A stretch of DNA of 31,120 nucleotides from DASZHA01 sp035938265 (lineage in GTDB: Bacteria; Chloroflexota; Dormibacteria; DASZGP01), in contig DASZHA010000116.1 in assembly GCA_035938265.1 (NCBI GenBank), forward strand, positions 1 to 31,120, given 5' to 3'. Within the stretch, counting starts at the first letter, position 1. Each line of letters starts with the position of its first letter. The translations under genes and the position numbers were made by a program. The notes below the pieces were generated by a model that saw only the letters and a list, made by a program, of their open reading frames with translations, was not told the origin of the DNA and ran no database searches. Shown here piece by piece: positions 16,980 through 25,182 of the stretch.

Positions 16980-18941
16980 TTGGCGGTCACCACCGCGTTG
17001 TTGGACCCGACCCAGCAGGCGACGCTTGCCGTCCTCTGCGACACCTTCGTGCCGGGGCTGCAGGAGGACCCCGACCCCACCGGGTTCTGGGCCCGGGCCG
17101 CCTCCGACCTGGCCGTGCCCGCATTCCTGGAACTGGCCCTCAGCGGCCTGCCCGCCGACGCCCTCGAGGGCATCCGCGACTTCCTCGACTTCCTCGGTGC
17201 CGCCGGCTTCAGCGACCTCGACCAGGAGACCCGTGAGCAGACGCTCTTGGCGTTCATGGACGCCGGCGACGACGGCCTGGCTGCCATCAACCTGTTCAAG
17301 ACGCTCACGCTGCTCCTCTTCATCGGCATGGTTGACCCAACCAACGGCCTCAACCCCAACTGGGCGCTGAGCGGGTACCCAGGGCCGGCTTCCAAGCCCC
17401 CGGCAGCGCCCAAGCCGATCCGGCCGATCGATCCCGGCCTCGGCGAGCAGACGCTGACGGCCGACGTCGTAGTGGTTGGAACCGGCGCCGGCGGGGGCGT
17501 GATCGCCGGCACCCTGGCCGCGGCCGGCAAGGATGTCGTGGTCCTCGAGGCCGGCGGCTACTACAACGAGGCTGACTTCAACCAGGAGGAACTCTGGGCT
17601 TACCAGAACCTCTACCGCGCCGGCGGGCTGGCCGCCACCGCCGACGGGTCGCTATCGCTGCTGACCGGTTCCAACCTCGGTGGAGGGACCACGGTCAACT
17701 GGACCAACTGCATCCGCACCCGCGACAACGTCCGCGCCGAATGGGCCGCCGCCGGGCTCGAGGGCCTCGACGGGCCGGACTACGACCGCCACCTCGACGC
17801 AGTCTGGGAGCGGCTCGGCGTCAACGACCAATGCAGCGACTACAACGATCCCCACCTCCGCCTCCAGGAGGGATGCCAGAAGCTCGGCTACTCCTTCAAA
17901 AGGACTACGCGGAACGCCGACCCGGCGACTTACGACCCGGTCAGCGCGGGGTACATGGGCTTCGGCGACCAGTCGGGCTCCAAGATGGGCACCCTCAAGA
18001 CCTACTTAGAAGACGCTTACGAGCACGCCGCCCGCTTCCTGGTTCGGTGCCGGGCCGACCGCGTCCTGGTCGAGAACGGCCGCGCTGCCGGGTTGGAGGC
18101 GACGTGCACCCGCGAGGATGGCTCGACGACGCGCGTGGTGGTCCGCGCGCCCCAGGTCGTGGTCGCCTGCGGCGCCCTCGACTCGCCCAGCCTGCTGCTG
18201 CGATCGGGGATTGGCGGGCCGGCGTGCGGCGACTACCTCCGCCTACACCCCGCGACCGCCGTCGGCGGCATCTACGACCAGCCACAGAAGGTGTGGTGGG
18301 GCGCTCCCCAGACTGGGCTGTCGGACCAGTTCGCCAACCTCGAGGACGGCTTCGGCTTCCTCATCGAGTGCTCGCACGCCAGTCCCGCGCTGGGTGCGGC
18401 GGCGGCGCCGTGGGCGTCAGGGCGTCAGATCAAGTCGCTGCTGGCCGAGCAGGCCAACGCCTCCGCGTTCGTCTTCCTGATCCGGGACCGAGGCCATGGC
18501 CGCGTCACCATCGACGACAGCGGCAGCTCGGTGATCAGCTACAGCATGGACGACGAGGTCGACCAGCGTAGTTTCCGCCGCGGCCTCAAGGAGCTGGTCC
18601 TGCTGCACCACGCCGCCGGGGCGCGGGCGATCTACACCCTGCACACCCGCTACATGCGATGGGACCGCGGCGACGACATCGATGCATTCGCCCAGCGCGT
18701 GGCCGACGCGCCGCTGACCCCGGGCGAGCACGCCACCTTCTCCCTCCACCACATGGGCTCCTGCCGGCTTGGGGCCGATCCCCAGACCAGCGTCGCCGGG
18801 CCCTACGGCGAGCTCCACGATTGCAAGGGCGTGTGGATCGGCGACGGCAGCGGCTTCCCCACCGCATCCGGCACCAACCCCATGATCTCGATCATGGCCC
18901 TGGCGCACCGTACGGCGGAGGCGATCCTGGCCGAATCCTGA
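16980..18941 (+). CDS. GMC-family FAD oxidoreductase with an N-terminal helical extension (long-chain alcohol oxidase-like)
   Basis: The protein has 653 residues. The first 150 form an alpha-helical extension (DTFVPGLQEDPDP, then hydrophobic KTLTLLLFIGM) of the kind seen in long-chain fatty alcohol oxidases and resembling a fused gluconate dehydrogenase subunit 3. The FAD-binding GTGAGG lies at 167-172, followed by the ribose-binding VVLEAGG. GSNLGGGTTVNW (about 236-247) matches the GMC signature 1 loop. The catalytic pair is likely His590 (LHHMGSCRLG) and Asn633 (SGTNPMIS). It should oxidise an alcohol with oxygen or another acceptor; the substrate is unknown. No signal peptide is visible, although its divergent neighbour is Tat-exported. 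The gene ends seven bases from a convergent surface-protein gene. Confidence 0.92.
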   Translation: MAVTTALLDPTQQATLAVLCDTFVPGLQEDPDPTGFWARAASDLAVPAFLELALSGLPADALEGIRDFLDFLGAAGFSDLDQETREQTLLAFMDAGDDGLAAINLFKTLTLLLFIGMVDPTNGLNPNWALSGYPGPASKPPAAPKPIRPIDPGLGEQTLTADVVVVGTGAGGGVIAGTLAAAGKDVVVLEAGGYYNEADFNQEELWAYQNLYRAGGLAATADGSLSLLTGSNLGGGTTVNWTNCIRTRDNVRAEWAAAGLEGLDGPDYDRHLDAVWERLGVNDQCSDYNDPHLRLQEGCQKLGYSFKRTTRNADPATYDPVSAGYMGFGDQSGSKMGTLKTYLEDAYEHAARFLVRCRADRVLVENGRAAGLEATCTREDGSTTRVVVRAPQVVVACGALDSPSLLLRSGIGGPACGDYLRLHPATAVGGIYDQPQKVWWGAPQTGLSDQFANLEDGFGFLIECSHASPALGAAAAPWASGRQIKSLLAEQANASAFVFLIRDRGHGRVTIDDSGSSVISYSMDDEVDQRSFRRGLKELVLLHHAAGARAIYTLHTRYMRWDRGDDIDAFAQRVADAPLTPGEHATFSLHHMGSCRLGADPQTSVAGPYGELHDCKGVWIGDGSGFPTASGTNPMISIMALAHRTAEAILAES

Positions 18942-18948
18942 GCCGGAT

Positions 18949-20580
18949 TCAGCCCCGGCCGAAGAAGCCCGTCGAACCTCGCAGTCTTCGGCGCGTCCAC
19001 CCCATGACCAGAATCAAACCGCTGCCCGCGAACAATGCCGCGGTCCCGAGGAGCAACGCTGGCGCAACCGGCAGCCCGCCGGTCGTATTGGGTAGACTGC
19101 CGGTCGCATTCGCGGCATTGGCGGTCACCGGGTCTTGGTTGGCCGGGTGCGGCGTCGCGTGGCTGAAGGCGCCCGCTGTCAGCTTCACGACGTAGAAGCC
19201 CCAAAAACCATCGCTGTACCAGATCTCGTTCCGACTGGTATCGAATGTCGGCGCGCTCATCGCGAAGTTGCCGCCGTTGATGCCAATGTAGGCCGGCGCG
19301 GCCGGGGTCGACGGCGCGTTGAAGTAGGCCATCTCGTAGGGACGGGTGACGTCCTCGATGTTGAAGACCCGCAGGCCGCTGATGATGAAGCTGCAGGCAA
19401 TGAATTTCGGGTCGACCTCCGTCGGCACGTTGCAGTAGTGGCCGGCATAACCCTGGACCGGGCTCTGGGCCCCGTAGTCGTTCTGCTGGTTGCCGGCGCG
19501 CGCGGTCGTTTGGTTCACCACCAGCCTCATGTTCGAGACGACAAACGGGTGGGTGTCATCCTGGATGTCGATGATCCGAGCGGCGCCCACGCTGGCGTTG
19601 GGGTTGTAGCCGCCGCCGCTCGAGCCGGTCCCCTTGGTGTACTCATCGACCTCGGCCACGTAGTGGTGGCCGTTCTCGCTGAACGGGATGGCGTTCTGGG
19701 GAATGCTCACCTCCGGCCAGGTCAGGTTGCTCACGACGGGTACGGTCGGGTTCAGCAGGTGGGCGTTGACGCCGCTGACGTCGAGGACGATCAGCCCCGG
19801 CAGACCGGTGTCCGCGATGTACAGCCTTTTGCCGTCGTCGGAAACACTCATGCCGTGCGGTTGGTAGTTGAGCGTGAACCACAGCAGGCTTGGCACCTGT
19901 GGGTTTGTTAGGTCCACCGCCGCCAGGGTGTGGCCGCCCGTCGAGCTGACGTAGAAGACGGTGCCATCAGGCGAGAAGGCGCTCTCGTGTCCAAGGATCC
20001 CCAGGGCCGTCGATGAGTCGAGCACCGGGTAACGGCAGTCCTTTGATACGTCGTAAACGTCGACGAAGCCCGGGTTGAAGGTCGGGTAGCCCATGTCCGC
20101 CACCAGCAGGCCGCGCTTCTGGTTGAGCCGCAGCGACTCGTGGGGGGAGAGCATCGCCGGGGTCACAAGGTTGGTCGTGAAGACCGGGTGCGAATGGTCG
20201 GTCATGTCGAGGACGTACACACCGATTTCGGAGTTGGCGCCGTTCTTCAGGTTGGTTGGGAACAGCAGGGTGCTGTCGTAGAACGCGCACTCGTGACCCG
20301 CCGCATCGATGTAGCGCTCGACGCGGAAACCACCGGTGTTGCCCTGCTGCCCAACCAGGGCTGTATTGCACGTGTACCCCTTGGCGGCCCGGCCGTTGTC
20401 GGTCTCGGCCTTGGGAACCCGGCCCTGGGCGCCGGTTTCGGGCAGCGACTGGCTGTCGCAGGGCAGCTGCGGCGTGGGGCCGTTGTAGAGCGCGCTGGTG
20501 GCCTGCACCGGCGTCGTCAGCAAGAACGCCAGTGCCATGAGACCAGGAATGCGCAACCAGTGCGCCACGCGAAGGATCAT
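18949..20580 (-). CDS. Secreted, C-terminally anchored propeller-like (LVIVD-type) protein
   Basis: This 543-residue protein has a signal peptide (MILRVAHWLRIPGLMALAFLLTTPVQA) likely cleaved near residue 28. The mature body carries repeated blades such as GVYVLDMTDHSHPVF, GFVDVYDVSKDCRYPVL, TLAAVDLTNPQVPSLLW, GLIVLDVSG, ARIIDIQDDTHPFVV and GLRVFNIEDVTRPYEM. This pattern is that of LVIVD-repeat beta-propellers. Cysteine pairs fit an extracytoplasmic location. The C-terminus runs LPNTTGG, a hydrophobic segment (about 500-525), then RRRLRG, the layout of a sortase sorting signal or a simple membrane anchor. The ribosome site GGGAGG precedes ATG 20580. Function is unknown; a binding or scaffold role at the cell surface is inferred. 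Its end is convergent with the GMC gene. Confidence 0.83.
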   Translation of the reverse strand: MILRVAHWLRIPGLMALAFLLTTPVQATSALYNGPTPQLPCDSQSLPETGAQGRVPKAETDNGRAAKGYTCNTALVGQQGNTGGFRVERYIDAAGHECAFYDSTLLFPTNLKNGANSEIGVYVLDMTDHSHPVFTTNLVTPAMLSPHESLRLNQKRGLLVADMGYPTFNPGFVDVYDVSKDCRYPVLDSSTALGILGHESAFSPDGTVFYVSSTGGHTLAAVDLTNPQVPSLLWFTLNYQPHGMSVSDDGKRLYIADTGLPGLIVLDVSGVNAHLLNPTVPVVSNLTWPEVSIPQNAIPFSENGHHYVAEVDEYTKGTGSSGGGYNPNASVGAARIIDIQDDTHPFVVSNMRLVVNQTTARAGNQQNDYGAQSPVQGYAGHYCNVPTEVDPKFIACSFIISGLRVFNIEDVTRPYEMAYFNAPSTPAAPAYIGINGGNFAMSAPTFDTSRNEIWYSDGFWGFYVVKLTAGAFSHATPHPANQDPVTANAANATGSLPNTTGGLPVAPALLLGTAALFAGSGLILVMGWTRRRLRGSTGFFGRG

Positions 20581-20656
20581 TGGTAGGCCTCCCGCCAGGG
20601 CTTCCCGCCACTACGTTAAGTAAGTCTAGCGCCCGGCCACGGCACCCCTCTTGCGG

Positions 20657-22801
20657 TTAGGACGTAACCGGCGCCTCCCGCTGCGGCTCCGACGGGCCCT
20701 CGGCGATCCCGATGCGGCGATGGACGCGCCGTAGGATCGGGGGCGCCCACCAGTTCCAGTCGCCGAGCACGCCCATCAGGGCTGGGACCAGGAGGGCGCG
20801 CACGATCGATGCGTCGACGAGGACGCCGACCACGGTGCCGAGGGCGAGCTCCTTGATGAAAACGATGTTGGACGTCGCGAACGCTCCGATTGCGACGCAG
20901 AAGAGCACCGCCGCCGCGGTCACGATCCGGCCGGTCCGCTGCAGGCCGAGGGCCACGGCGTGCTGGTTGTCGCGGCCGCCGTCGCGCGCCTCCTTGATGC
21001 GCGCCAAAAGGAAGACCCCGTAGTCGGTGGAGAGCCCGAACACGATGGCGAAGATGAAAACGGGCTGGGTTTGCTCCAGGGCACCGGAGGACGTGAAATT
21101 CAGCAACCTCTGCAGGTGACCGTACTGGAAGACGAACACCAACGCGCCGAACGTCGCCGCCAGTGTCAGCAGGTTCATCAGGATCGACTTGACAGGCAGG
21201 ACCACCGAGCCGGTCATGAGGAAGAGGATGACCAGCGTGGTCAGGGCCACCAGAGTCACCGCCAGCGGCAGGCTCTGGACGATGCCGGCCTGGAGGTCGA
21301 TGAACTGCGCCGTCAGGCCGCCAACCTGGACCGGGAAGCCGGCGTCCAGGGCGCGGATGTCACGCAGCGCCTGGGTGGCGGGGCTGGAGTACTGATCAGG
21401 GCCCAGGTTGGCGTCGATGCGCCACACCCCAGCGCCCTGGTAGACGGGCGGCTGGACCGATTGGACGCCGCCGACGCGCGCCACGCGGTTGGCGTAGGCG
21501 GCGACATCCGCGGCCCGCTCCTGGCCGGCCTTGACCACGATCACGGCCGGGGCCGGGACGATGCCGGGGAAGTCGTTCTTGATCGCGGTGTCGACCACCC
21601 GCGCGGTGGCCGAGGCGGGGAGGGTGGTGGCGTCCACTGAGTTGAACTTGATGTTCAGGAGTGGTGAGCCGAGGACCAGCAGCAGCGCACCGCTGGCGAC
21701 GGCGACGACCAGGGGCCGCCGCATGACGAAGTGGGACAGGTTGAACCAGAAGCCGCTGTCGGTTGCCTCCACCCGCTGCCACCGCTTGGGGGCCAGGGCG
21801 TTGACCCGGGTTCCCAGCAGCCGCAGGACCGCGGGCATCACCACCAGCGCGGTGCTGGCGGCGATGACGACCACGATTACGCCGGCCACGCCCATGGAGA
21901 AGAGGAAATTGAGGGGGAAGAGCATCATCGACGCCATCGCCGCGGCGACCGTGAGCGAGCTGAAGAAGATGGTCCGGCCGGCCGTGCGCACGGCGGCGCG
22001 GACCGCCTCCGGCACCTCACGGCCGGCGTGCAGCTCCTCTCGGAACCGCGACACCATGAAGAGCGAGTAATCGATGGCGAGCCCGAGCCCCAGGCCGGTG
22101 GCGAGGTTGAGCGCGAATATCGACAGCGGTGCCTCGGCGTTGACCAGGCGCAGGCCGAGGAAGGTGCCGAGGACGGTGATTCCGCCAAGCATGAGGGGCA
22201 GCAGGGCGGCGACCACGCCGCGGAAGACGAACAGCATCAGCACGAAGAGGACCGGGAAGGCGATGGCCTCGGCCCGCGTGAGGTCGGCCTCGACGTTGGC
22301 CTGGACCTCGGCGAAGACCGGGCCGACGCCGCCGAGCGTCACCGCGGAGTCGTCCTTGAGCTTGTCCTGCAGGCGCGACGAGGCGGCATTGATCTTGTCG
22401 TCGTTGACGTCCCTAAAGAGCCCGATGACGAGCGTCTCGTGACCGTCCCTGGACACCATGGAGGGGTCGTGGGTCTGGTAGTAGCTGACCGCGGTCCTGA
22501 CGTCCTGGTCCCCGGCGATGGTCGACATCACCTTGCTCACCTCAGCCTGCGTCGCCGGCGTCTCGATGCCGTCGATGCGGACCAGGGCGATGATGTTGCG
22601 GTCGGCGCGCGCGCCGGTGGCGTCGACGAGGGTCCGCGTCGAGCCTTCACTCTCCGAATGTGGGTTGGTGAAGCCGCCCTGGTGCAATTTGGCGGTGACC
22701 GGGCCGCCGACAATGCCGCCGGTCACGGTGAAGGCCAGGGCGACCCCGGCCACGATCCAGGCCCGGTGGTTGGCGAGGCGCGCGATTCGATCCAGCATCA
22801 T
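20657..22801 (-). CDS. MmpL/RND-family membrane transporter
   Basis: This 714-residue inner-membrane protein has the MMPL layout: one N-terminal helix (about 14-32), a periplasmic domain (35-178), a bundle of five helices (179-330), a second single helix (about 363-383), another periplasmic domain (384-505), and a final five-helix bundle (506-695). Proton-relay Asp-Tyr pairs seen in MmpL3 are present in both bundles, Asp244-Tyr245 (AIDYSLF) and Asp593-Tyr594 (STDYGVF). Such proteins export lipids, siderophores or drugs using the proton gradient; the cargo is unknown. AGGGAGGAG abuts ATG 22801, so the second ATG at 22798 may be the true start. It follows the TetR gene after 16 bases on the same strand and is presumably under its control. 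Confidence 0.94.
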   Translation of the reverse strand: MMLDRIARLANHRAWIVAGVALAFTVTGGIVGGPVTAKLHQGGFTNPHSESEGSTRTLVDATGARADRNIIALVRIDGIETPATQAEVSKVMSTIAGDQDVRTAVSYYQTHDPSMVSRDGHETLVIGLFRDVNDDKINAASSRLQDKLKDDSAVTLGGVGPVFAEVQANVEADLTRAEAIAFPVLFVLMLFVFRGVVAALLPLMLGGITVLGTFLGLRLVNAEAPLSIFALNLATGLGLGLAIDYSLFMVSRFREELHAGREVPEAVRAAVRTAGRTIFFSSLTVAAAMASMMLFPLNFLFSMGVAGVIVVVIAASTALVVMPAVLRLLGTRVNALAPKRWQRVEATDSGFWFNLSHFVMRRPLVVAVASGALLLVLGSPLLNIKFNSVDATTLPASATARVVDTAIKNDFPGIVPAPAVIVVKAGQERAADVAAYANRVARVGGVQSVQPPVYQGAGVWRIDANLGPDQYSSPATQALRDIRALDAGFPVQVGGLTAQFIDLQAGIVQSLPLAVTLVALTTLVILFLMTGSVVLPVKSILMNLLTLAATFGALVFVFQYGHLQRLLNFTSSGALEQTQPVFIFAIVFGLSTDYGVFLLARIKEARDGGRDNQHAVALGLQRTGRIVTAAAVLFCVAIGAFATSNIVFIKELALGTVVGVLVDASIVRALLVPALMGVLGDWNWWAPPILRRVHRRIGIAEGPSEPQREAPVTS

Positions 22802-22817
22802 CTCCTCCCTCTGATTG

Positions 22818-23390
22818 CTACCGCGGGGTGCCGGCGAGGGCCCCCGCCATCTCCTGGACGGCGTCGATGGCGGCGTCGCCGTCGAAGTCGGGATCGATCA
22901 GCCGCTGCAGGGCGATGCCCAGGAACGCCGACCAGATGGCGGCCCCGATCGCGGCCGATGACGCTCGGGGGCGGCCCGGCGCCTCCTTCATCACGGCTTC
23001 CGTGATCTCGGTTATGAGCTCCCGACGAGTCCCCAGGTAGAGCCGGATCCTCTCGCTGATCTTGGGGTTGTTCATCGCCGCCCCGACCATGTCGAACACC
23101 AGCTTGTAGGCGTCCTGGTTCCAAATCTGGCCCTGCTTCTCGGCGGCAAAACCCAGTTCGGCCTGCTCCAGGCCGCTCATCCCGCTTAGGTCGATGTCCG
23201 CCATCGGGCAGCCGCGTTCGAGGGCGGCGAGGAGGAGGTCGTCCTTGTTGTCGAAGTAGTAGTGGGCCAGGCCGGTGGCGATGCCCGCCTCGTCGGCGAT
23301 GTCCTTGATGGTGGTGTCGTGGTAGCCACCATCGACCAGGGACCTGAAGGCGGCGTCTACGATCCGGGCCCTGGTCTCCTCGCGCGTCAT
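22818..23390 (-). CDS. TetR-family repressor of the MmpL transporter
   Basis: The protein has 190 residues from ATG 23390, chosen because AAAGGAGG lies at 23395-23402; an upstream in-frame ATG at 23435 would lie inside the operators. The N-terminal helix-turn-helix reads TREETRARIVDAAF, then TTIKDIADEAGIATGLAHYYFDNKDDLLLAAL (key parts IADEAG and YYFDNKDDLL), which is standard for TetR/AcrR. The C-terminal half (about 75-190) is the ligand-binding region with the KMT-type WSAFLGIALQRLIDPDFD ending seen in BetI/TetR_C_6-like regulators. It is first in the operon with the MmpL gene. Two palindromes directly upstream are almost certainly its operators, implying autorepression relieved by an unknown ligand, plausibly the exported compound. 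Confidence 0.94.
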   Translation of the reverse strand: MTREETRARIVDAAFRSLVDGGYHDTTIKDIADEAGIATGLAHYYFDNKDDLLLAALERGCPMADIDLSGMSGLEQAELGFAAEKQGQIWNQDAYKLVFDMVGAAMNNPKISERIRLYLGTRRELITEITEAVMKEAPGRPRASSAAIGAAIWSAFLGIALQRLIDPDFDGDAAIDAVQEMAGALAGTPR

Positions 23391-23400
23391 CCGGCCTCCT

Positions 23401-23435
23401 TTGAACGGCGGTTCAACTTTTGAATGCATGTTCAA
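23401..23435. promoter_or_regulatory. Two tandem palindromic operators for the TetR-MmpL operon
   Basis: TTGAACGGCGGTTCAA (23401-23416) is a perfect inverted repeat apart from its four-base centre. TTGAATGCATGTTCAA (23420-23435) has matching TTGAA/TTCAA arms. Their centres are 19 bases apart, close to two helical turns. The first overlaps the ribosome site of the TetR gene. A -35-like TTGATT reads on the minus strand at 23434-23439. Confidence 0.8.
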
Positions 23436-23460
23436 TCAAAGCCCCCTCGGATGTCAAGCT

Positions 23461-23503
23461 GCGGGGTCGTCGCGGGGCCAGGTGCTCGGGGCGAGGACCC
23501 CGC
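23461..23503 (-). terminator. Inverted repeat after the flavoprotein gene, possible terminator
   Basis: GCGGGGTC (23461-23468) pairs with GACCCCGC (23496-23503), giving an eight-base-pair stem around a 27-base GC-rich loop. It begins two bases after the flavoprotein stop codon and before the TetR operators. No T-tract follows, so this is a tentative terminator separating the two minus-strand units. Confidence 0.35.
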
Positions 23504-23505
23504 CG

Positions 23506-25125
23506 CTAGGCCGTCTGCGCCGGCTGAGGACTGGCCGCGGGGCGCGGGTGTTCATCGCCTGCCATCGCCCTGGTCCGACCGGCCGCGGCGATGATGCGCG
23601 GGAACCCGCGGATTCCCATCGCCCCTGCCGCCGCTATGACGCCGCCCATCAGCGCCCCGACCACGCCCGGCGAGGCGGCGTCGGCTCCGGCAAGGACCAG
23701 GCCCTTGACCGGGGTGCGGGTGCTAAGCCAGCTGCTGCCCAGCCGCTCCGGGGTTGCGGCCAGGCCGTAGACCGCGCCGCCGGGGTGGGCTGTGAAGTGT
23801 TCCAGCGTCACTGGTGTCGCCAGCTCGGAGAAGGCGACCATGTCGGCGAAGCCGGGGAGCCGCTTCTCCACGGCGCCAATGAGGGAGCTGGCGATTTCGG
23901 CCTTGAAGGACTCGTAGTCGTCGCCGCGGCGGCGCCACGGCTGGTTGGCCCAGGCGGCGAAGCGCTCGGCATCCACCCACGTGATGACCTCGGCGGTGTG
24001 GCCCGTTGCGTGCGGGTCCCGCAGCGAGGGGAAGGAGACGAAGCACCCTGTCGGCGCGCCGTCCAGGACGGCGTCGCGCTTGGCGAAGGCGGCATCGTGG
24101 TCGAGGCCCTCGAAGATCCAGAGGTTCTCACCGCTGACGCCCAGCTCGCGCGGGTCCCGCTTCAGCCCGATGAACAGCTGCAGCATGCTGGGGCTGTTCT
24201 GTGCGTTCGCGGCAAGCTCGCGCTCGCGCAGGTCCTGCACGCTGGGTAGAAGCCGGCCGTAGGTCGTCCGCGCGCCGGCGTCGGAGATGACCAGGGGTGC
24301 ACGCACCACTCGCTGCTCGCGCCGGTGCCCGTGGCCGAGAAGGACCCGGACCCCCACGGCGCGACCGCCCTCAACCATGATTTCGCTGACCTCGGCGTTG
24401 ACGACGCAGTCGCCGCCCGCGGCCCTGATCACCGGCGCCGCGGCGGCGGCGATCGCACCGGCGCCGCCGACGGGGTACCAGGCGCCGTGGCGGTAGTGGT
24501 CGACGACCAGGGCGTGGATGGCGAACGCGCTCTGCGCCGGGGGCAGGCCATAGTCGCCCCATTGCGAAGCCAGGACCGCGCGCAGGCGCTCGTCGGCGAT
24601 GTTGCGCCGCAGGTAGTCGCCGGTGGTCATCAGGGCCAGGCGGCGGCCGGGCTGCAGCGCCAGCCGGGCGACGACGCCTGGCATGAGACCCACCGCCATG
24701 CGCCGGGCGTACCAGCCGGCGGCGGTCTTGACGTCGCGGAGGTAGCGGTCGATGGCCGCCTCCTCATCGGGGAAGGCCGCCACCAGGTCGTCGCGGAAAT
24801 TGTGCTTGCCGGCGCGCACGCCGAACTCGAAGCCGGGGTAGAGGAAGCGGTCGAACGTGGTTGGCAGGGGATTCCACTCAAGGCCGCCTCCGGTGACGAG
24901 GTCGAAGAGCAGACGCAGCCGGGTGCCGGCCCCCATCTCGCCGATGTAGTGGACGCCGGGGTCCCAGCTGTACTCGCCGCGGCGGAAGCTGTGGGTGAAG
25001 CCGCCGAGCTTGAAATGCCGCTCCAGCACCAGCACGCGCTTGCCCGCGACCTGCGCCAGGATGCCGGCGGCGCTCAGCCCGCCGATTCCCGACCCGACTA
25101 CGATGACGTCGTATTGCTCTTCCAT
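23506..25125 (-). CDS. FAD-dependent oxidoreductase of the phytoene desaturase/retinol saturase type
   Basis: The protein has 539 residues starting MEEQYDVIVVGSGIGGLSAA at ATG 25125, with GGAGG ten bases upstream. The dinucleotide-binding GSGIGG is at 11-16 and the ribose-binding VLVLERH follows near 33. The loop LGGFTHSFRRGEYSWDPGVHYIG matches carotenoid isomerase (CrtISO) and all-trans-retinol 13,14-reductase relatives. The C-terminal FAD loop LVLAGADAASPGVVGALMGGV completes the fold. It probably desaturates, saturates or isomerises an isoprenoid or other polyunsaturated lipid; the substrate is unknown. No other carotenoid genes are in the window. It is divergent from a TetR gene, with repeated GTAA elements between, so that regulator is the likely controller. 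A C-terminal tail rich in Ala and Pro is not conserved. Confidence 0.88.
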   Translation of the reverse strand: MEEQYDVIVVGSGIGGLSAAGILAQVAGKRVLVLERHFKLGGFTHSFRRGEYSWDPGVHYIGEMGAGTRLRLLFDLVTGGGLEWNPLPTTFDRFLYPGFEFGVRAGKHNFRDDLVAAFPDEEAAIDRYLRDVKTAAGWYARRMAVGLMPGVVARLALQPGRRLALMTTGDYLRRNIADERLRAVLASQWGDYGLPPAQSAFAIHALVVDHYRHGAWYPVGGAGAIAAAAAPVIRAAGGDCVVNAEVSEIMVEGGRAVGVRVLLGHGHRREQRVVRAPLVISDAGARTTYGRLLPSVQDLRERELAANAQNSPSMLQLFIGLKRDPRELGVSGENLWIFEGLDHDAAFAKRDAVLDGAPTGCFVSFPSLRDPHATGHTAEVITWVDAERFAAWANQPWRRRGDDYESFKAEIASSLIGAVEKRLPGFADMVAFSELATPVTLEHFTAHPGGAVYGLAATPERLGSSWLSTRTPVKGLVLAGADAASPGVVGALMGGVIAAAGAMGIRGFPRIIAAAGRTRAMAGDEHPRPAASPQPAQTA

Positions 25126-25144
25126 CCCGGCTCAACCTCCATTA

Positions 25145-25179
25145 TCCTAACGATGTAAGGATTGTAACGGAGGATGTAA
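25145..25179. promoter_or_regulatory. Likely operator region between the divergent flavoprotein and TetR genes
   Basis: TCCTAACGATGTAAGGA (25145-25161) is an inverted repeat with one mismatch in seven-base arms. GATGTAA recurs at 25152-25158 and 25173-25179, 21 bases apart, with another GTAA at 25164-25167. The 57-base gap is AT-rich compared with its surroundings and probably holds both promoters and the TetR binding sites. Confidence 0.55.
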
Positions 25180-25182
25180 TCA

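Noticed and set aside
21731..23005. A 424-codon plus-strand frame over the MmpL and TetR genes
   Set aside because: It is antisense to two well-supported genes, very rich in His/Glu/Gly/Arg, and crosses their boundary without a start signal.
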